From contig JAWOBE010000213.1 of the NCBI GenBank assembly GCA_046498185.1, forward strand, positions 1 through 61,842: a stretch of 61,842 bases of DNA, read 5' to 3'. Source of the stretch: CAYXDR01 sp046498185 (GTDB taxonomy: Bacteria > Desulfobacterota > DSM-4660 > Desulfatiglandales > Desulfatiglandaceae). Under the pieces are notes generated by a model that was not told the DNA's origin, made no database searches, and worked only from the letters and a program-made list of their open reading frames with translations. A program made the position numbers and the translations under genes. Each line of letters begins with the position of its first letter. The first letter of the stretch is position 1. Shown here in pieces: positions 51,061 through 61,323 of this stretch.

Positions 51061-54000
51061 ATGGAAAATGAAAAATTTCGTATCACGGGTCGCATAATCG
51101 ATCATACCGGCCAGGGAATCGAAGGCATTCACATTGAGGCCTGGGACAAGGACCTGTTTTTCGACGATCTTGTCGGCAATGCCCAGACCGATGCCGAAGG
51201 GCATTTTAAAATAGCCTTCAGCGAAAGACATTTCAAGGAACTGATTCAGCGCCGCCCGGATCTTTATTTCAAACTGTTCCAGGCCGGTAAACGAATCCCC
51301 GGCAATCAGTTTGAGATCGAAGCCACACTTCCCAACGGAAAACAATTGAGCGGCCAGGGCAATAAAATCTTCTGGAAGCTCGCACCCGGTGAGACAAATA
51401 TAGAGATCAAACTTAAGATTGTTCCCCAGGAAGCAGTCTGTGTGGTCAAGGGCAGGGTGACCGAGCCGGACGGCACTCCCATTGCTGACGTAACAGTACG
51501 CCTTTTCGACATCGGACTGATAAGCGAAAAACTTCTTGGCGAGGCGATCACGGACAAAAACGGAAGTTATCGGATTACCTACCCGGCCAAGGCATTCCTT
51601 GATTTTGGCAAGCAACGCCCGGACCTGGATGTACGGGTTTTCAATGCACAGGGTGAAAAGATTGCCTGGCTGCCAGGTGCGCCGCTGTTCAATGCAGGCC
51701 TGAGCGAGACTATCAATCTGGTCCGGGGTGGTCAGGCCTATCTTGGACCCTCGGATTTTCAACTGGGGCTCGAAGCCCTGCAGGTGGTCCTGCAAGGGGC
51801 GGATCTGACCGTGCTGGATGAAGCTGCGGTAAGCTGGCTCATCGGCAAGACCGGTCAGGAATCCCAAAAGGTGCTTGAGCTGGCCAAAGCGGCACGGATG
51901 GCAGTGCTGACCCAGCAATCCCCGGCTCTTTTCTATGCCCTGTTCCGCGTCGGTCTGCCCCAGACCCTGTCGGAGCTGATCGGGCAAAGCCCTGAGACCG
52001 TGCGTTTTGCATTGCAGGAGGCGGTAAAACGTAACCTGATCCTGTCGGATAACCTGAATCAGCAAGCCGATGAGCTGTTGACAAGCTTCAAGGCATTGGC
52101 AGTGGATCTGGCCATGAGGACACCGGATGATCCTCAGAGGCTGAGCCTTGGCACCCTGCTCAGGACAACCCTGGAAAGTGAGTCGCTGTGCCGGCGGTTT
52201 TTGGCTGCTTACGCCGATCACAGCGGACCGATCCGGGCCTTCTGGGAGGGGCTGGAAGCGGATCCCGAACTGGGAACACGGGTTTCCGAACTGCAGCTCA
52301 CGCTTCAGCTTGGCGCCTTGTCCATAGACCATCAACCGATGCTGGACAAGCTGCAGCAGATGCGCGCCAATGGTCTCTTCACGTCGCTTGCCGACCTCGT
52401 TGTTTACACCGAGGATGACTGGCACGGGATAATCACCAATGAAAACATCGGCGTGCCTCCTAAAATCCCGGGCGAGGATGACACCGAAAAAGCGCACAAC
52501 TATGCCCGTGTAATTGCCGACATGGTGGAACAGTCCTTCCCGACCGCCTTTGTTGCCGCCCGGCTGCCGGACGACTCGGCCCTGAAGCATTTTCTGACGG
52601 ATCATCCGGACTTCGATCTGAAGGCCACAAGGATCGGTCAGTTTATGACCGAGAACGAGGTACAACTGGCCGATGATGACCTGGCCCGGCTTCGGGCCAT
52701 GCAGCGCATCTACCGCCTCGCACCACGCTGGTGCGCCGCCGAGGAGATGCTCGATGATGGCCTGGACTCAGCTTACCGTATCAGCCGGCAGGGCAGGAAT
52801 GTCTTCGTCAACAGGTACCACTCGCTGCTGGGAGCAAGGGAGGTGCGCTGCGCTTACGAGCGCGCCCATCAGGTTCATGCGATGGGCTTAAGGCTGCTGA
52901 CCGAGGCCGGCCTGCTTCCTGGCGGCACTTGCCTGCAGGTGCTAAAGGACGAGCCTGTGGCAAAAATCGACACTGTTCCGGATTGGCAGGCGCTGTTTCA
53001 GGACTCGCTGGAACTCTGTGGCTGCGAGCACTGTCGCTCGGTGCTGGGGCCGGCCGCTTACCTGGTGGACATGCTTCATTTCCTAAGCGACCGCAAGGTG
53101 GCCGAAGACGAGACCTCGGCCAAGGATATTCTCTTCGAGCGTCGACCCGATCTGGGTTCGATCGAGCTGAGCTGCGAAAATACCACGATCCCTGTCCCCT
53201 ATGTGGACCTGGTCAATGAGATTCTCGAGGATGCCGTAGCTAAGCCTGGGGATTTCTCCCCCTTCACGCTGGATAGCTCCCACGATTTCGAAGCGGATCT
53301 CAACGCGCACAAACTTTCCGAGGAACTTCTTGCCATCTTCAGAGCCTCGAACTGTGAACTCGAGCGGGCCATTATCCGGGTTGGGGGTGAAGCCCGGGGT
53401 CATAATCTGCTGGAGCCCTGGTGGGCCATCGACGACATCCGTTTCACCTACAATATCCGGAAACAGGATAATGAGCTGAAAGTCATTTCCCGCAGTCGTC
53501 AGACCCGCGGTAGCGCTGCCGAGCGCCGTGCGATACCCCAGTACCTGAACCCGGATGCCTATATGCGCCTGAGAGTTCAGGAGGAAGAACCCTGCAAGCC
53601 CATGGTCTATCCATGGTCACTGCCCTTCGACCGGGACTGGGAGATCATCCGTATCCACCTCGCCCATCTTCAATATCCACGTACCAAAGTACTGGAGACT
53701 TTCCTGCCGGGCCAGCGCAGGGCGATACTGACCAACAAAGAGCTGATAAATGAAACTCTCGGACTCACTGCCGGCGAGGCCATGATCGTTGCTGACACCA
53801 TTTCGGGCGATTGCACCCTGGCTTGGCGGCCGAGCGACGAGCCCTGGAAGCTGTGGGGCTTTCAATCAGAGTGGATCATTAATGTAGGTCCTTGGGTGGC
53901 GGTGATCGCCGGTGGGGTAGATATATTCCTGGAAAAGTCGGGCATCAGCTACCGTGAGATGCTATATGTGTTCGGTACCTATTATGTCAATCCAATCGAC

Positions 54001-57000
54001 GCGAATGGAAACCGGACCATCCGCATTGAGTCAAAAGACCCGGATCACCCTGACACCTGCGAGACAAGTCAGCTCAAATTCGATGGTCTCAATGTTGAAG
54101 CTGCCGTCAGGATTGTCCGCTTCGTGCGCCTGTGGCGAAGGCTGGGCTGGTCCATGCGCGACCTTGATGGTGCGATCACTTCACTCGCGCCCACTTCCAA
54201 AGACATTGATGAGGACTTTCTTTGCGGCCTTTCAGGACTTTTCCGACTGCGTCAGCGCCTTAAGATTAAAGTTGAACGGATGCTGCCATTCCAGGCACCG
54301 ATCAGCACCGCCGTTTATATCGACCATGACGCCCTTGGGCAGCCGAGACTGCCGTCTCTATACGACCAGTTGTTTCGTAACCGTGCTGTCCTGGACTTGC
54401 CCGAGCCGGATTTTCCCGAAGACCCGAACGATCTTGAGCGGTTGGAAGAAGTTTATACTTGGAGCACTTGTGCGGCGACCATTGCAGCTGCGCTGGGCAT
54501 CAGTGCGGATGATCTCAAGCATTTGTTGGAAGATGAAAATGTTTTTGAACAAACCGACCCGACCCTGAACCTCGGCAACCTCTCTATGTTGTATCGCCAT
54601 GCGACCCTGGCAAAAGCCCTCAGGCTGCGCATACCAGAATATTTGATGCTTCTTTCCCTTTATAATGCCGATCCCTTCGTCTCGCCGATCGACACCCTGC
54701 TTTTCGTCGAAGACGTCGATCTGATCAATGAATCCGGATTTGCCATCGCAGAACTTGACTATTTGCTGCGTCACAGCCCAAAATCCGTTGCCACCCTGGC
54801 ACCCAAGGACGAAGAAATCGCAGCAGTGCTTCAGAACATCCGGACCGGCCTGCAAAACATTGCCGATGAATATGCCTTTCGCACCGACCTAACCGATCCA
54901 CTGGGCATCACCTTTGATGCAAACGGCGATCTCACACGGCAGAAACTATCCTTGCTGGAATGGGACACTGATCTTATCGATTACGTTGTGACCACGCTCA
55001 ACAATACGGTCGTCAGCAGCACCTGTCTAGATTTTCTCAAGCGCCATCTTCGTGCTTTCTGCGTGCCCGATTTCTCAACTGAACTTGATCCCCTTCCTGA
55101 AGGAATCACCATCCCTGCGGGGTTAAAAGGCAGGCTCTATTACGATTCATCTGCCAAGTTGCTTCATTTCCGGGGCATCATGACCGATGCAGAAAAACGA
55201 CTTCTCCTTCAGGATCTGGATGCTGAGGATTATTCGGATTTTAAGGCTGCTGTTGAGAATCTCTATGATGCCGCTTCATTGGAGAAGTGGTCGCCGCCTG
55301 AAGAAGACAGATTATTCGAGCCCGAAGAAATCAATAATTTGGTTGACCATTCGCCCCCGGAGCGTTTTGCCCATTTCCTTGAAAAGCTTTTGCCCTATTT
55401 ACAAAACATGCTGAGCAAGCGGCTGATCGTGCAGCAATTGGCAGACAAGCTCGGCATCGAGCCACGAGCCTGTGCCCGCTTATGCACTGGTTGGCTTCAC
55501 CGTATAGCCGTGAATCAAGAATATGCCGTCGATGCATTTCTGGACCTGAATTTTGCCGCAACCAGCCCCTTAATGCCCATCACGCGTGAGGCCTTTCCGG
55601 AACAGTTTAATACCTATACGCTTCTGGACAAGGTGGCCTTGATAATCTCCCGACTGGGTCTGTCGGTGACCCAGCTCAGTTGGCTTTTCGATCTGGAGAA
55701 CGCTCCCTGGCCTGATCTCAATGACTTGCCTGTAGAGTGGACGGTCAGCATTGATTTTTCAGCTTGGAAGCATCTATGGCGCCTGCTTGCACTCTGCCGT
55801 GATCTCGACCCAACCGAAGATCTTCCCGCCCAATTTTTCGACCTCGTGGACGCCGTTGCCAATGATGCCGGTGATGAAGTCAAGAACGAGGCCAAGGAGC
55901 AAATCATTGATCTGCTGACAGAAAAACTTGGCTGGTCCGATGAGGATTTGCAAACCCTTCTGGGAAACAAGAAAAATCATGCGGATACGGGGTTGCTGGA
56001 AGCCGCGTTCCCCGAAGATTACCGCGGTGAACATTTGCTCCAGCGTCTGCAAGACTGCTTTAGGATGCTGAAAAAGCTGGGCGTATCCGCTGCGCTGTGC
56101 CAAAAGCTTTGCGGTCCGCTTCACGACAACCTGGACAACCCTAATCGGGGCCGGGATATTGCCAATCAGGTTGTTCAGGCGGTGCAGGCCAAGTATGACC
56201 CGGAGCGATGGCTCGATATCGCTGCCCCCCTGAGGAACGAGCTGCGGGAACTTCAGCGTGCGTCGCTGGTTTCGTATCTCGTGTCACACCCCACTTCCGG
56301 GAAGCTATGGCGCAATGCCAATGACCTTTACACCTGGTTTCTGATCGACCCTGAAATGAGGCCCTGCATGATGACCTCCAGAATGGTGCAGGCTCATGGC
56401 GTGGTGCAGCTTTTCGTGCAGCGGTGCCGAATGAACCTGGAACCCAGGGTGCCGGCCAATGATGTGGTAGACTTCGGCTGGCGCCAATGGCAATGGATGA
56501 AAAATTACCGCGTATGGGAGGCCAACCGCAAGGTCTTTCTGTACCCTGAGAACTGGATCGAACCCGAACTGCGCGACGACAAATCCCCTTTCTTCAAGGA
56601 ACTGGAGAGCGAGTTGATGCAGACCGATCTAACGCTGGAATCGGCTGCCAAAGCCATGCTTGGCTATCTCGAGAAACTCGGCGAAGTAGCGAATCTCGAG
56701 ATCGTCGGCCAATTTCACCAACCCGGAGAGGTGGTCACGACTTTGAACCGAACACCCGACATCCTGCACGTCTTCGGCCGGACCCGGGGTGAACCCCATG
56801 TATACTATTACCGCCGCCGCATGAGTTCATCCCACTGGACCCCCTGGGAGCGTGTCGATTTGGATATCGAAGGCGATCACCTGATCCCGGTCGTTTGGAA
56901 CCGGAGACTCTATCTCTTCTGGCCGATATTCACCGAAAAACCGAAAGGAGAGGTTGAGAGAAGTAACAAAAAGATCACCCAATTAGAGCTACAAAATATT

Positions 57001-60000
57001 ATTCCCGAGAAACAGTGGGAGATCAAATTGGCTTGGAGCGAGTACTGCGATGGCATGTGGTCGGCAAAGAAAACTTCATCGCTACCAATTGAGGACACTC
57101 CGGGACCTGAGGATGCCATTATCAGAGCGAGCATTGATAGCTTGAACCGTTTAACGATTCAACTGGTAGATAAAACACCTGAACTTATATTCCTTTTCGA
57201 TGTTCAGGATAATTTAGGCCAGTACTCGGAAGAGCTGGAAACTGGGCATTTGTCCGATGCACTTCGTAAAGAGTTTGGAGACAAAAATTATCCTCTTTCT
57301 TCCCGAGCATTGGTTAAAAACGCAAAAAAATGGTTGTGCATAATAATAGCTAATTCTAACCAATATTTTATTAAAAAAAAAATTAAACCAAATCCCCCTC
57401 GATCATATTTAAATGTTTATGCTTATCTTTCTTGGGCTTTTATATTTGATGCACGCAAAGCAGAACCAATAATTATGCTTAGAATTCAACCTCCCCTGCT
57501 TGCAGTAACGAATACTGACTGGTACAAAATGTTGTTAAGGTTACTTGAAAATTCAGAACGTTTGTTATTTTTGCCAACTCTTAATGCAGATGTCCTTGCA
57601 CTTAATAAGACTCCAGGCAGACTCCGTTTGTTACCTCCTCCGGACAGTTCAGACCTCTGGCGGCATCCCTTCTTCTATATGGATACACAAAACACCTTCT
57701 TCGCAGAAGCTTATTTGAGAGGTATCCTTACATTCCCGGACGATCCTTCATATTATCCGCCCTGGGAGCCTCCGGTATATGACCTGCATGATCCCTACCA
57801 AATGGACCTGGCTGAAATAGCCAACTTTGGGGACCTTTATGCAGCGAAAGAAATTCCAGGTATTCAACGGCCAGGTTGGGAATTAAGTGATCTTTTGGAA
57901 ACACCTTACCAGGAACCATCCACGGATATTAAAACGTGGATTGGCTTTTACATGGATAGTTACCGTTCGGGTGGTGCAGCGATCGAAGATCCAAAAGTGT
58001 TTTCTTCCACGCATGAGCCAACGACAATGGCGGCAAGATCAATGCCGGGAATGGTGATGCATCATGATCTGAATGTGGAGGGATCAAGTGGATTGTGGAA
58101 CGGCCACAGAGCCCACAGCTTCACTTATCGCTACCGCTTCCAAACCTTCTGTCATCCCTATGTCTCAACTTTTGTGAGGCAGCTTCGCCGGGATGGCCTG
58201 GACGGGCTTCTGCAGCGAAAGCTTCAGCGAGAGCCGGAAGTATTTTCTTTACAAGGTGGAAAATCTTTGGATTTCTTCCATGAAGAATATGAGCCCACCG
58301 AGGTTATCGAAAAACCCTATCCTATTGAAGACGTATGTTTCGACATTGCAGATGATATCTTGGCGGATGTATCCGATGCCTATGGTCTTTATAACTCTGA
58401 GCTGTTCTTTCATGCACCGCTGCTGATCGCTGACCGGCTGAGGCAGAACCAGCGATTCGAGGATGCCCAGAAGTGGTTTCACTATATTTTCGATCCTACG
58501 GACCGATCCGGCCATCCGGCTCCAAAACGTTATTGGCAGACCCGGCCCTTCTTCGAACGCGGGGAGGACGACTACCGCCGGCAGCACATCACTAAAATCC
58601 TTGAACTGCTGGCCGGAAGTGCCACCAGCGAACCGGATAAAAAACTGGATGATACTGAGCAGGCAGCCTTGGCTCAATGGCGCACCAGTGTTGAACGTTG
58701 GCGGATGGAGCCGTTCCAACCCCATCTGATAGCAAGAATGCGCCCCGTAGCCTACCAGAAGGCCGTTGTTATGAAATACATCGAAAACCTGATCGCCTGG
58801 GGGGACCAGCTATTCCGGCGGGATACCATGGAGTCCGTCACTGAGGCCACCCAACTCTACATTCTGGCCGCCGAGATTTTGGGTAAAAGGCCGGAGGAGA
58901 TTCCACCCCGCGCTGCATCCGCGTCGCAAACGTTCGATTCAATAGAGGAGAAATTGGATGACTTTTCCAACGCCGTTGTTGCGGTCGAGCATTTCATCCC
59001 GCCGTCATCCGCGGTCTGTCGGGTGAATCTCGGTTCTTTGCCCTCCGCAACGCCGGTCATGCTCTACTTTTGCTTCCCCAGGAACGAAAAATTGCTCGGT
59101 TGCTGGGATATCGTTGCGGACCGGCTTTTCAAGATCCGCAACTGCATGAATATCGAGGGCGTGGTCCGGCAGCTCCCGCTGTTTCAGCCGCCGATCGATC
59201 CCGGTCTGCTTGTGCGCGCTGCGGCCGCCGGTATTGATATCGGCAGCGTGCTGAACGACATTTCCGGCGCCGTACCCCATTACCGCTTTGCGGTGATGTT
59301 ACAGAAGGCTGCGGAACTCTGCTCCGAACTGAAGTCCCTGGGTGCAAGCCTGCTGAGCACACTGGAGAAGAAGGATGCCGAAGCCCTTTCGCAAATGCGT
59401 GCCCGGCATGAATCGAAGCTGCTGGAGCTGGTTGAGACTGTCAAGAAGCAGCAACTTGAAGAGGCCGAACAGAATCTCAATGCGCTGAGACGGTCGCGAG
59501 ATGAGGCGGTAGGCCGCTATCTCCACTACCAGAAGCTACTTGGGGTACAAAGCCCCCAGGTGCCTGTCGAAGGCCAGCCGATTGCCGAGGCAACACCTTC
59601 TCCTCATGTGAGCATCAAGGAAGAGAGTGGCATGAAGATTATCCCGATGGAATTTCAGGAGATGGCTTTAGAGAATCAAGCACAGATCTTTCAAACGCTT
59701 TCCTCTGGGCTCGAATTGCAGGCCAACTTTGCCAACCTCGCGCCGAATATAAATATGCAACCAGTAGGTAGCGGCATAACCTATGGGGGATTAAATATCG
59801 GGGCCGCTTTGTCTGCGTATGCAAATTACTTTCGCGTGATCGCAGCACAGCTTGGCTTTTCCGCCTCCCGAACCGGGAAAAAAGCACAATTTGCCTGGCG
59901 CGCACACGATTGGATGCTGCAGAACAACCAGGCCGCAAAGCAGATCATGCAGATCGACGCGCAGATCCTGGCTTCTCAAATCCGGGTGGAGATCGCCCGG

Positions 60001-61323
60001 AAAGATCTTAGCAACCATGGCGTGCAAATGAATCAGTCTAAAGAGGTCGAGTCGTTTCTCCGAAACAAATATACGAACCAGGATCTTTATGGCTGGATGT
60101 GCGGCCAGATGAGTGGTGTCTATTTCCAAACTTATCAGCTTGCTTTTGACATTGCCAAGCGTGCGGAGCGTGCCTTCCACAATGAACTCGGCCTGCAAGG
60201 CTCCAATTATATCCGGTTCGGGCATTGGGACAGCCTGAGGAAGGGCCTGCTGGCTGGTGAGCAGCTGTCCCTGGACATTAAGCGCCTGGAAAACGCCTAT
60301 CACGAGAAAAACCGGCGCGAGTACGAACTGACCAAGCACATCAGCCTGCTCCAGGTGGACCCGTTGGCTCTCATTCAATTGCGTGAAACCGGAGCCTGCA
60401 GGGTTTTGGTTCCTGAAGCGCTTTTCGACATGGACGGTCCGGGTCACTACTTCCGGCGCATCAAGAACGTGGCCATCAGCATTCCATGCGTTACCGGACC
60501 TTACACCAGCGTGAATTGCAAGCTGACGCTTCTGAAAAGCAGCATCCGTAAATCGCCTTCGGCAAAAGGCTCCGACGGTTACCCACGTTCCGAAGAGGAC
60601 AGTCGCTTTATCGACCATTTTGGCACCATGGATTCCATCATTGCAAGCTCTGCCCAGAACGACAGCGGATTGTTTGAGACCAACCTGAGAGATGAGCGAT
60701 ATCTTCCCTTCGAGAATGCCGGTGTCATCAGTGAATGGCGGCTGGAGCTTCCGGCCAACCCCAATTCGGAAGAACCTGAGCCCTGCCAGTTCGATTACGG
60801 TACCATCAGCGACGTCATCCTGCACATCCGCTATACCGCCCGTGAAGGCGGCTCGATACTTCGAGACGCTGCCATGGGCTCCTTGAGAAATGCCATCAAA
60901 GATAGCATCGCGGCTGGAATGGTTCGCCTCTTTTCAATCCGCCACGAGTTCCCCACCAAATGGGCCAAATTCCAGGGCCAAACCCCTGCAGACGGCGGGC
61001 CTTTCGAATTAACAATCAACCTGAAGGAGGAGCATTACCCCTTTTGGAGCCAGGGTCGCCTGAAGAAAGTAACACAAGTGGGTATCCTGGCCCGGAGTAC
61101 AGAAGATCCAACCCCTGGACAGATTGGAATTGCCGACAAAGCCGACAAAAATGGCAGCGAAGGCAAGATGGACTACCTAAAAAAGGAAGCATTCCTGGGC
61201 AATCTGCTTGTCGGCGAACTGAAAAATATTGTATTGCCGGAAAATCCAGTGGGAGAACTGAAACTCTTTTTCGATACCAGAGCCGTATCTGATCTCTGGA
61301 TTGCAGTGACATGGGGCGAATAA
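51061..61323 (+). CDS. Tc toxin TcA subunit (pore/translocation), enlarged N-terminus
   Basis: A 3420-residue protein, clearly longer than the roughly 2500 residues of Photorhabdus TcdA1. Residues about 5-110 and 120-220 are two carboxypeptidase-regulatory-like beta-sandwich domains not found in classical TcA. The helical shell begins near 240 (VRP1/SpvA-like); CGCEHCRSVLGPAAYLVDML at about 653 is a hallmark. A long coiled coil (about 2745-2830) and a hydrophobic Gly-rich hairpin (about 2895-2925, PNINMQPVGSGITYGGLNIG) mark the channel. The TcB-binding end has RIKNVAISIPCVTGPYTSV (about 3132) and YGTISDVILHIRYTAR (about 3252), followed by a C-terminal extension of about 165 residues. It should form pentamers that bind a target cell, switch with pH and inject the toxin carried by TcB-TcC. 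An AT-rich insert-like patch is at about 57290-57640. There is no signal peptide. Confidence 0.96.
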   Translation: MENEKFRITGRIIDHTGQGIEGIHIEAWDKDLFFDDLVGNAQTDAEGHFKIAFSERHFKELIQRRPDLYFKLFQAGKRIPGNQFEIEATLPNGKQLSGQGNKIFWKLAPGETNIEIKLKIVPQEAVCVVKGRVTEPDGTPIADVTVRLFDIGLISEKLLGEAITDKNGSYRITYPAKAFLDFGKQRPDLDVRVFNAQGEKIAWLPGAPLFNAGLSETINLVRGGQAYLGPSDFQLGLEALQVVLQGADLTVLDEAAVSWLIGKTGQESQKVLELAKAARMAVLTQQSPALFYALFRVGLPQTLSELIGQSPETVRFALQEAVKRNLILSDNLNQQADELLTSFKALAVDLAMRTPDDPQRLSLGTLLRTTLESESLCRRFLAAYADHSGPIRAFWEGLEADPELGTRVSELQLTLQLGALSIDHQPMLDKLQQMRANGLFTSLADLVVYTEDDWHGIITNENIGVPPKIPGEDDTEKAHNYARVIADMVEQSFPTAFVAARLPDDSALKHFLTDHPDFDLKATRIGQFMTENEVQLADDDLARLRAMQRIYRLAPRWCAAEEMLDDGLDSAYRISRQGRNVFVNRYHSLLGAREVRCAYERAHQVHAMGLRLLTEAGLLPGGTCLQVLKDEPVAKIDTVPDWQALFQDSLELCGCEHCRSVLGPAAYLVDMLHFLSDRKVAEDETSAKDILFERRPDLGSIELSCENTTIPVPYVDLVNEILEDAVAKPGDFSPFTLDSSHDFEADLNAHKLSEELLAIFRASNCELERAIIRVGGEARGHNLLEPWWAIDDIRFTYNIRKQDNELKVISRSRQTRGSAAERRAIPQYLNPDAYMRLRVQEEEPCKPMVYPWSLPFDRDWEIIRIHLAHLQYPRTKVLETFLPGQRRAILTNKELINETLGLTAGEAMIVADTISGDCTLAWRPSDEPWKLWGFQSEWIINVGPWVAVIAGGVDIFLEKSGISYREMLYVFGTYYVNPIDANGNRTIRIESKDPDHPDTCETSQLKFDGLNVEAAVRIVRFVRLWRRLGWSMRDLDGAITSLAPTSKDIDEDFLCGLSGLFRLRQRLKIKVERMLPFQAPISTAVYIDHDALGQPRLPSLYDQLFRNRAVLDLPEPDFPEDPNDLERLEEVYTWSTCAATIAAALGISADDLKHLLEDENVFEQTDPTLNLGNLSMLYRHATLAKALRLRIPEYLMLLSLYNADPFVSPIDTLLFVEDVDLINESGFAIAELDYLLRHSPKSVATLAPKDEEIAAVLQNIRTGLQNIADEYAFRTDLTDPLGITFDANGDLTRQKLSLLEWDTDLIDYVVTTLNNTVVSSTCLDFLKRHLRAFCVPDFSTELDPLPEGITIPAGLKGRLYYDSSAKLLHFRGIMTDAEKRLLLQDLDAEDYSDFKAAVENLYDAASLEKWSPPEEDRLFEPEEINNLVDHSPPERFAHFLEKLLPYLQNMLSKRLIVQQLADKLGIEPRACARLCTGWLHRIAVNQEYAVDAFLDLNFAATSPLMPITREAFPEQFNTYTLLDKVALIISRLGLSVTQLSWLFDLENAPWPDLNDLPVEWTVSIDFSAWKHLWRLLALCRDLDPTEDLPAQFFDLVDAVANDAGDEVKNEAKEQIIDLLTEKLGWSDEDLQTLLGNKKNHADTGLLEAAFPEDYRGEHLLQRLQDCFRMLKKLGVSAALCQKLCGPLHDNLDNPNRGRDIANQVVQAVQAKYDPERWLDIAAPLRNELRELQRASLVSYLVSHPTSGKLWRNANDLYTWFLIDPEMRPCMMTSRMVQAHGVVQLFVQRCRMNLEPRVPANDVVDFGWRQWQWMKNYRVWEANRKVFLYPENWIEPELRDDKSPFFKELESELMQTDLTLESAAKAMLGYLEKLGEVANLEIVGQFHQPGEVVTTLNRTPDILHVFGRTRGEPHVYYYRRRMSSSHWTPWERVDLDIEGDHLIPVVWNRRLYLFWPIFTEKPKGEVERSNKKITQLELQNIIPEKQWEIKLAWSEYCDGMWSAKKTSSLPIEDTPGPEDAIIRASIDSLNRLTIQLVDKTPELIFLFDVQDNLGQYSEELETGHLSDALRKEFGDKNYPLSSRALVKNAKKWLCIIIANSNQYFIKKKIKPNPPRSYLNVYAYLSWAFIFDARKAEPIIMLRIQPPLLAVTNTDWYKMLLRLLENSERLLFLPTLNADVLALNKTPGRLRLLPPPDSSDLWRHPFFYMDTQNTFFAEAYLRGILTFPDDPSYYPPWEPPVYDLHDPYQMDLAEIANFGDLYAAKEIPGIQRPGWELSDLLETPYQEPSTDIKTWIGFYMDSYRSGGAAIEDPKVFSSTHEPTTMAARSMPGMVMHHDLNVEGSSGLWNGHRAHSFTYRYRFQTFCHPYVSTFVRQLRRDGLDGLLQRKLQREPEVFSLQGGKSLDFFHEEYEPTEVIEKPYPIEDVCFDIADDILADVSDAYGLYNSELFFHAPLLIADRLRQNQRFEDAQKWFHYIFDPTDRSGHPAPKRYWQTRPFFERGEDDYRRQHITKILELLAGSATSEPDKKLDDTEQAALAQWRTSVERWRMEPFQPHLIARMRPVAYQKAVVMKYIENLIAWGDQLFRRDTMESVTEATQLYILAAEILGKRPEEIPPRAASASQTFDSIEEKLDDFSNAVVAVEHFIPPSSAVCRVNLGSLPSATPVMLYFCFPRNEKLLGCWDIVADRLFKIRNCMNIEGVVRQLPLFQPPIDPGLLVRAAAAGIDIGSVLNDISGAVPHYRFAVMLQKAAELCSELKSLGASLLSTLEKKDAEALSQMRARHESKLLELVETVKKQQLEEAEQNLNALRRSRDEAVGRYLHYQKLLGVQSPQVPVEGQPIAEATPSPHVSIKEESGMKIIPMEFQEMALENQAQIFQTLSSGLELQANFANLAPNINMQPVGSGITYGGLNIGAALSAYANYFRVIAAQLGFSASRTGKKAQFAWRAHDWMLQNNQAAKQIMQIDAQILASQIRVEIARKDLSNHGVQMNQSKEVESFLRNKYTNQDLYGWMCGQMSGVYFQTYQLAFDIAKRAERAFHNELGLQGSNYIRFGHWDSLRKGLLAGEQLSLDIKRLENAYHEKNRREYELTKHISLLQVDPLALIQLRETGACRVLVPEALFDMDGPGHYFRRIKNVAISIPCVTGPYTSVNCKLTLLKSSIRKSPSAKGSDGYPRSEEDSRFIDHFGTMDSIIASSAQNDSGLFETNLRDERYLPFENAGVISEWRLELPANPNSEEPEPCQFDYGTISDVILHIRYTAREGGSILRDAAMGSLRNAIKDSIAAGMVRLFSIRHEFPTKWAKFQGQTPADGGPFELTINLKEEHYPFWSQGRLKKVTQVGILARSTEDPTPGQIGIADKADKNGSEGKMDYLKKEAFLGNLLVGELKNIVLPENPVGELKLFFDTRAVSDLWIAVTWGE

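Noticed and set aside
50935..52665. 576-residue open frame antisense to the TcA start
   Set aside because: Shadow of the TcA reading frame, with no start site or family motif of its own.
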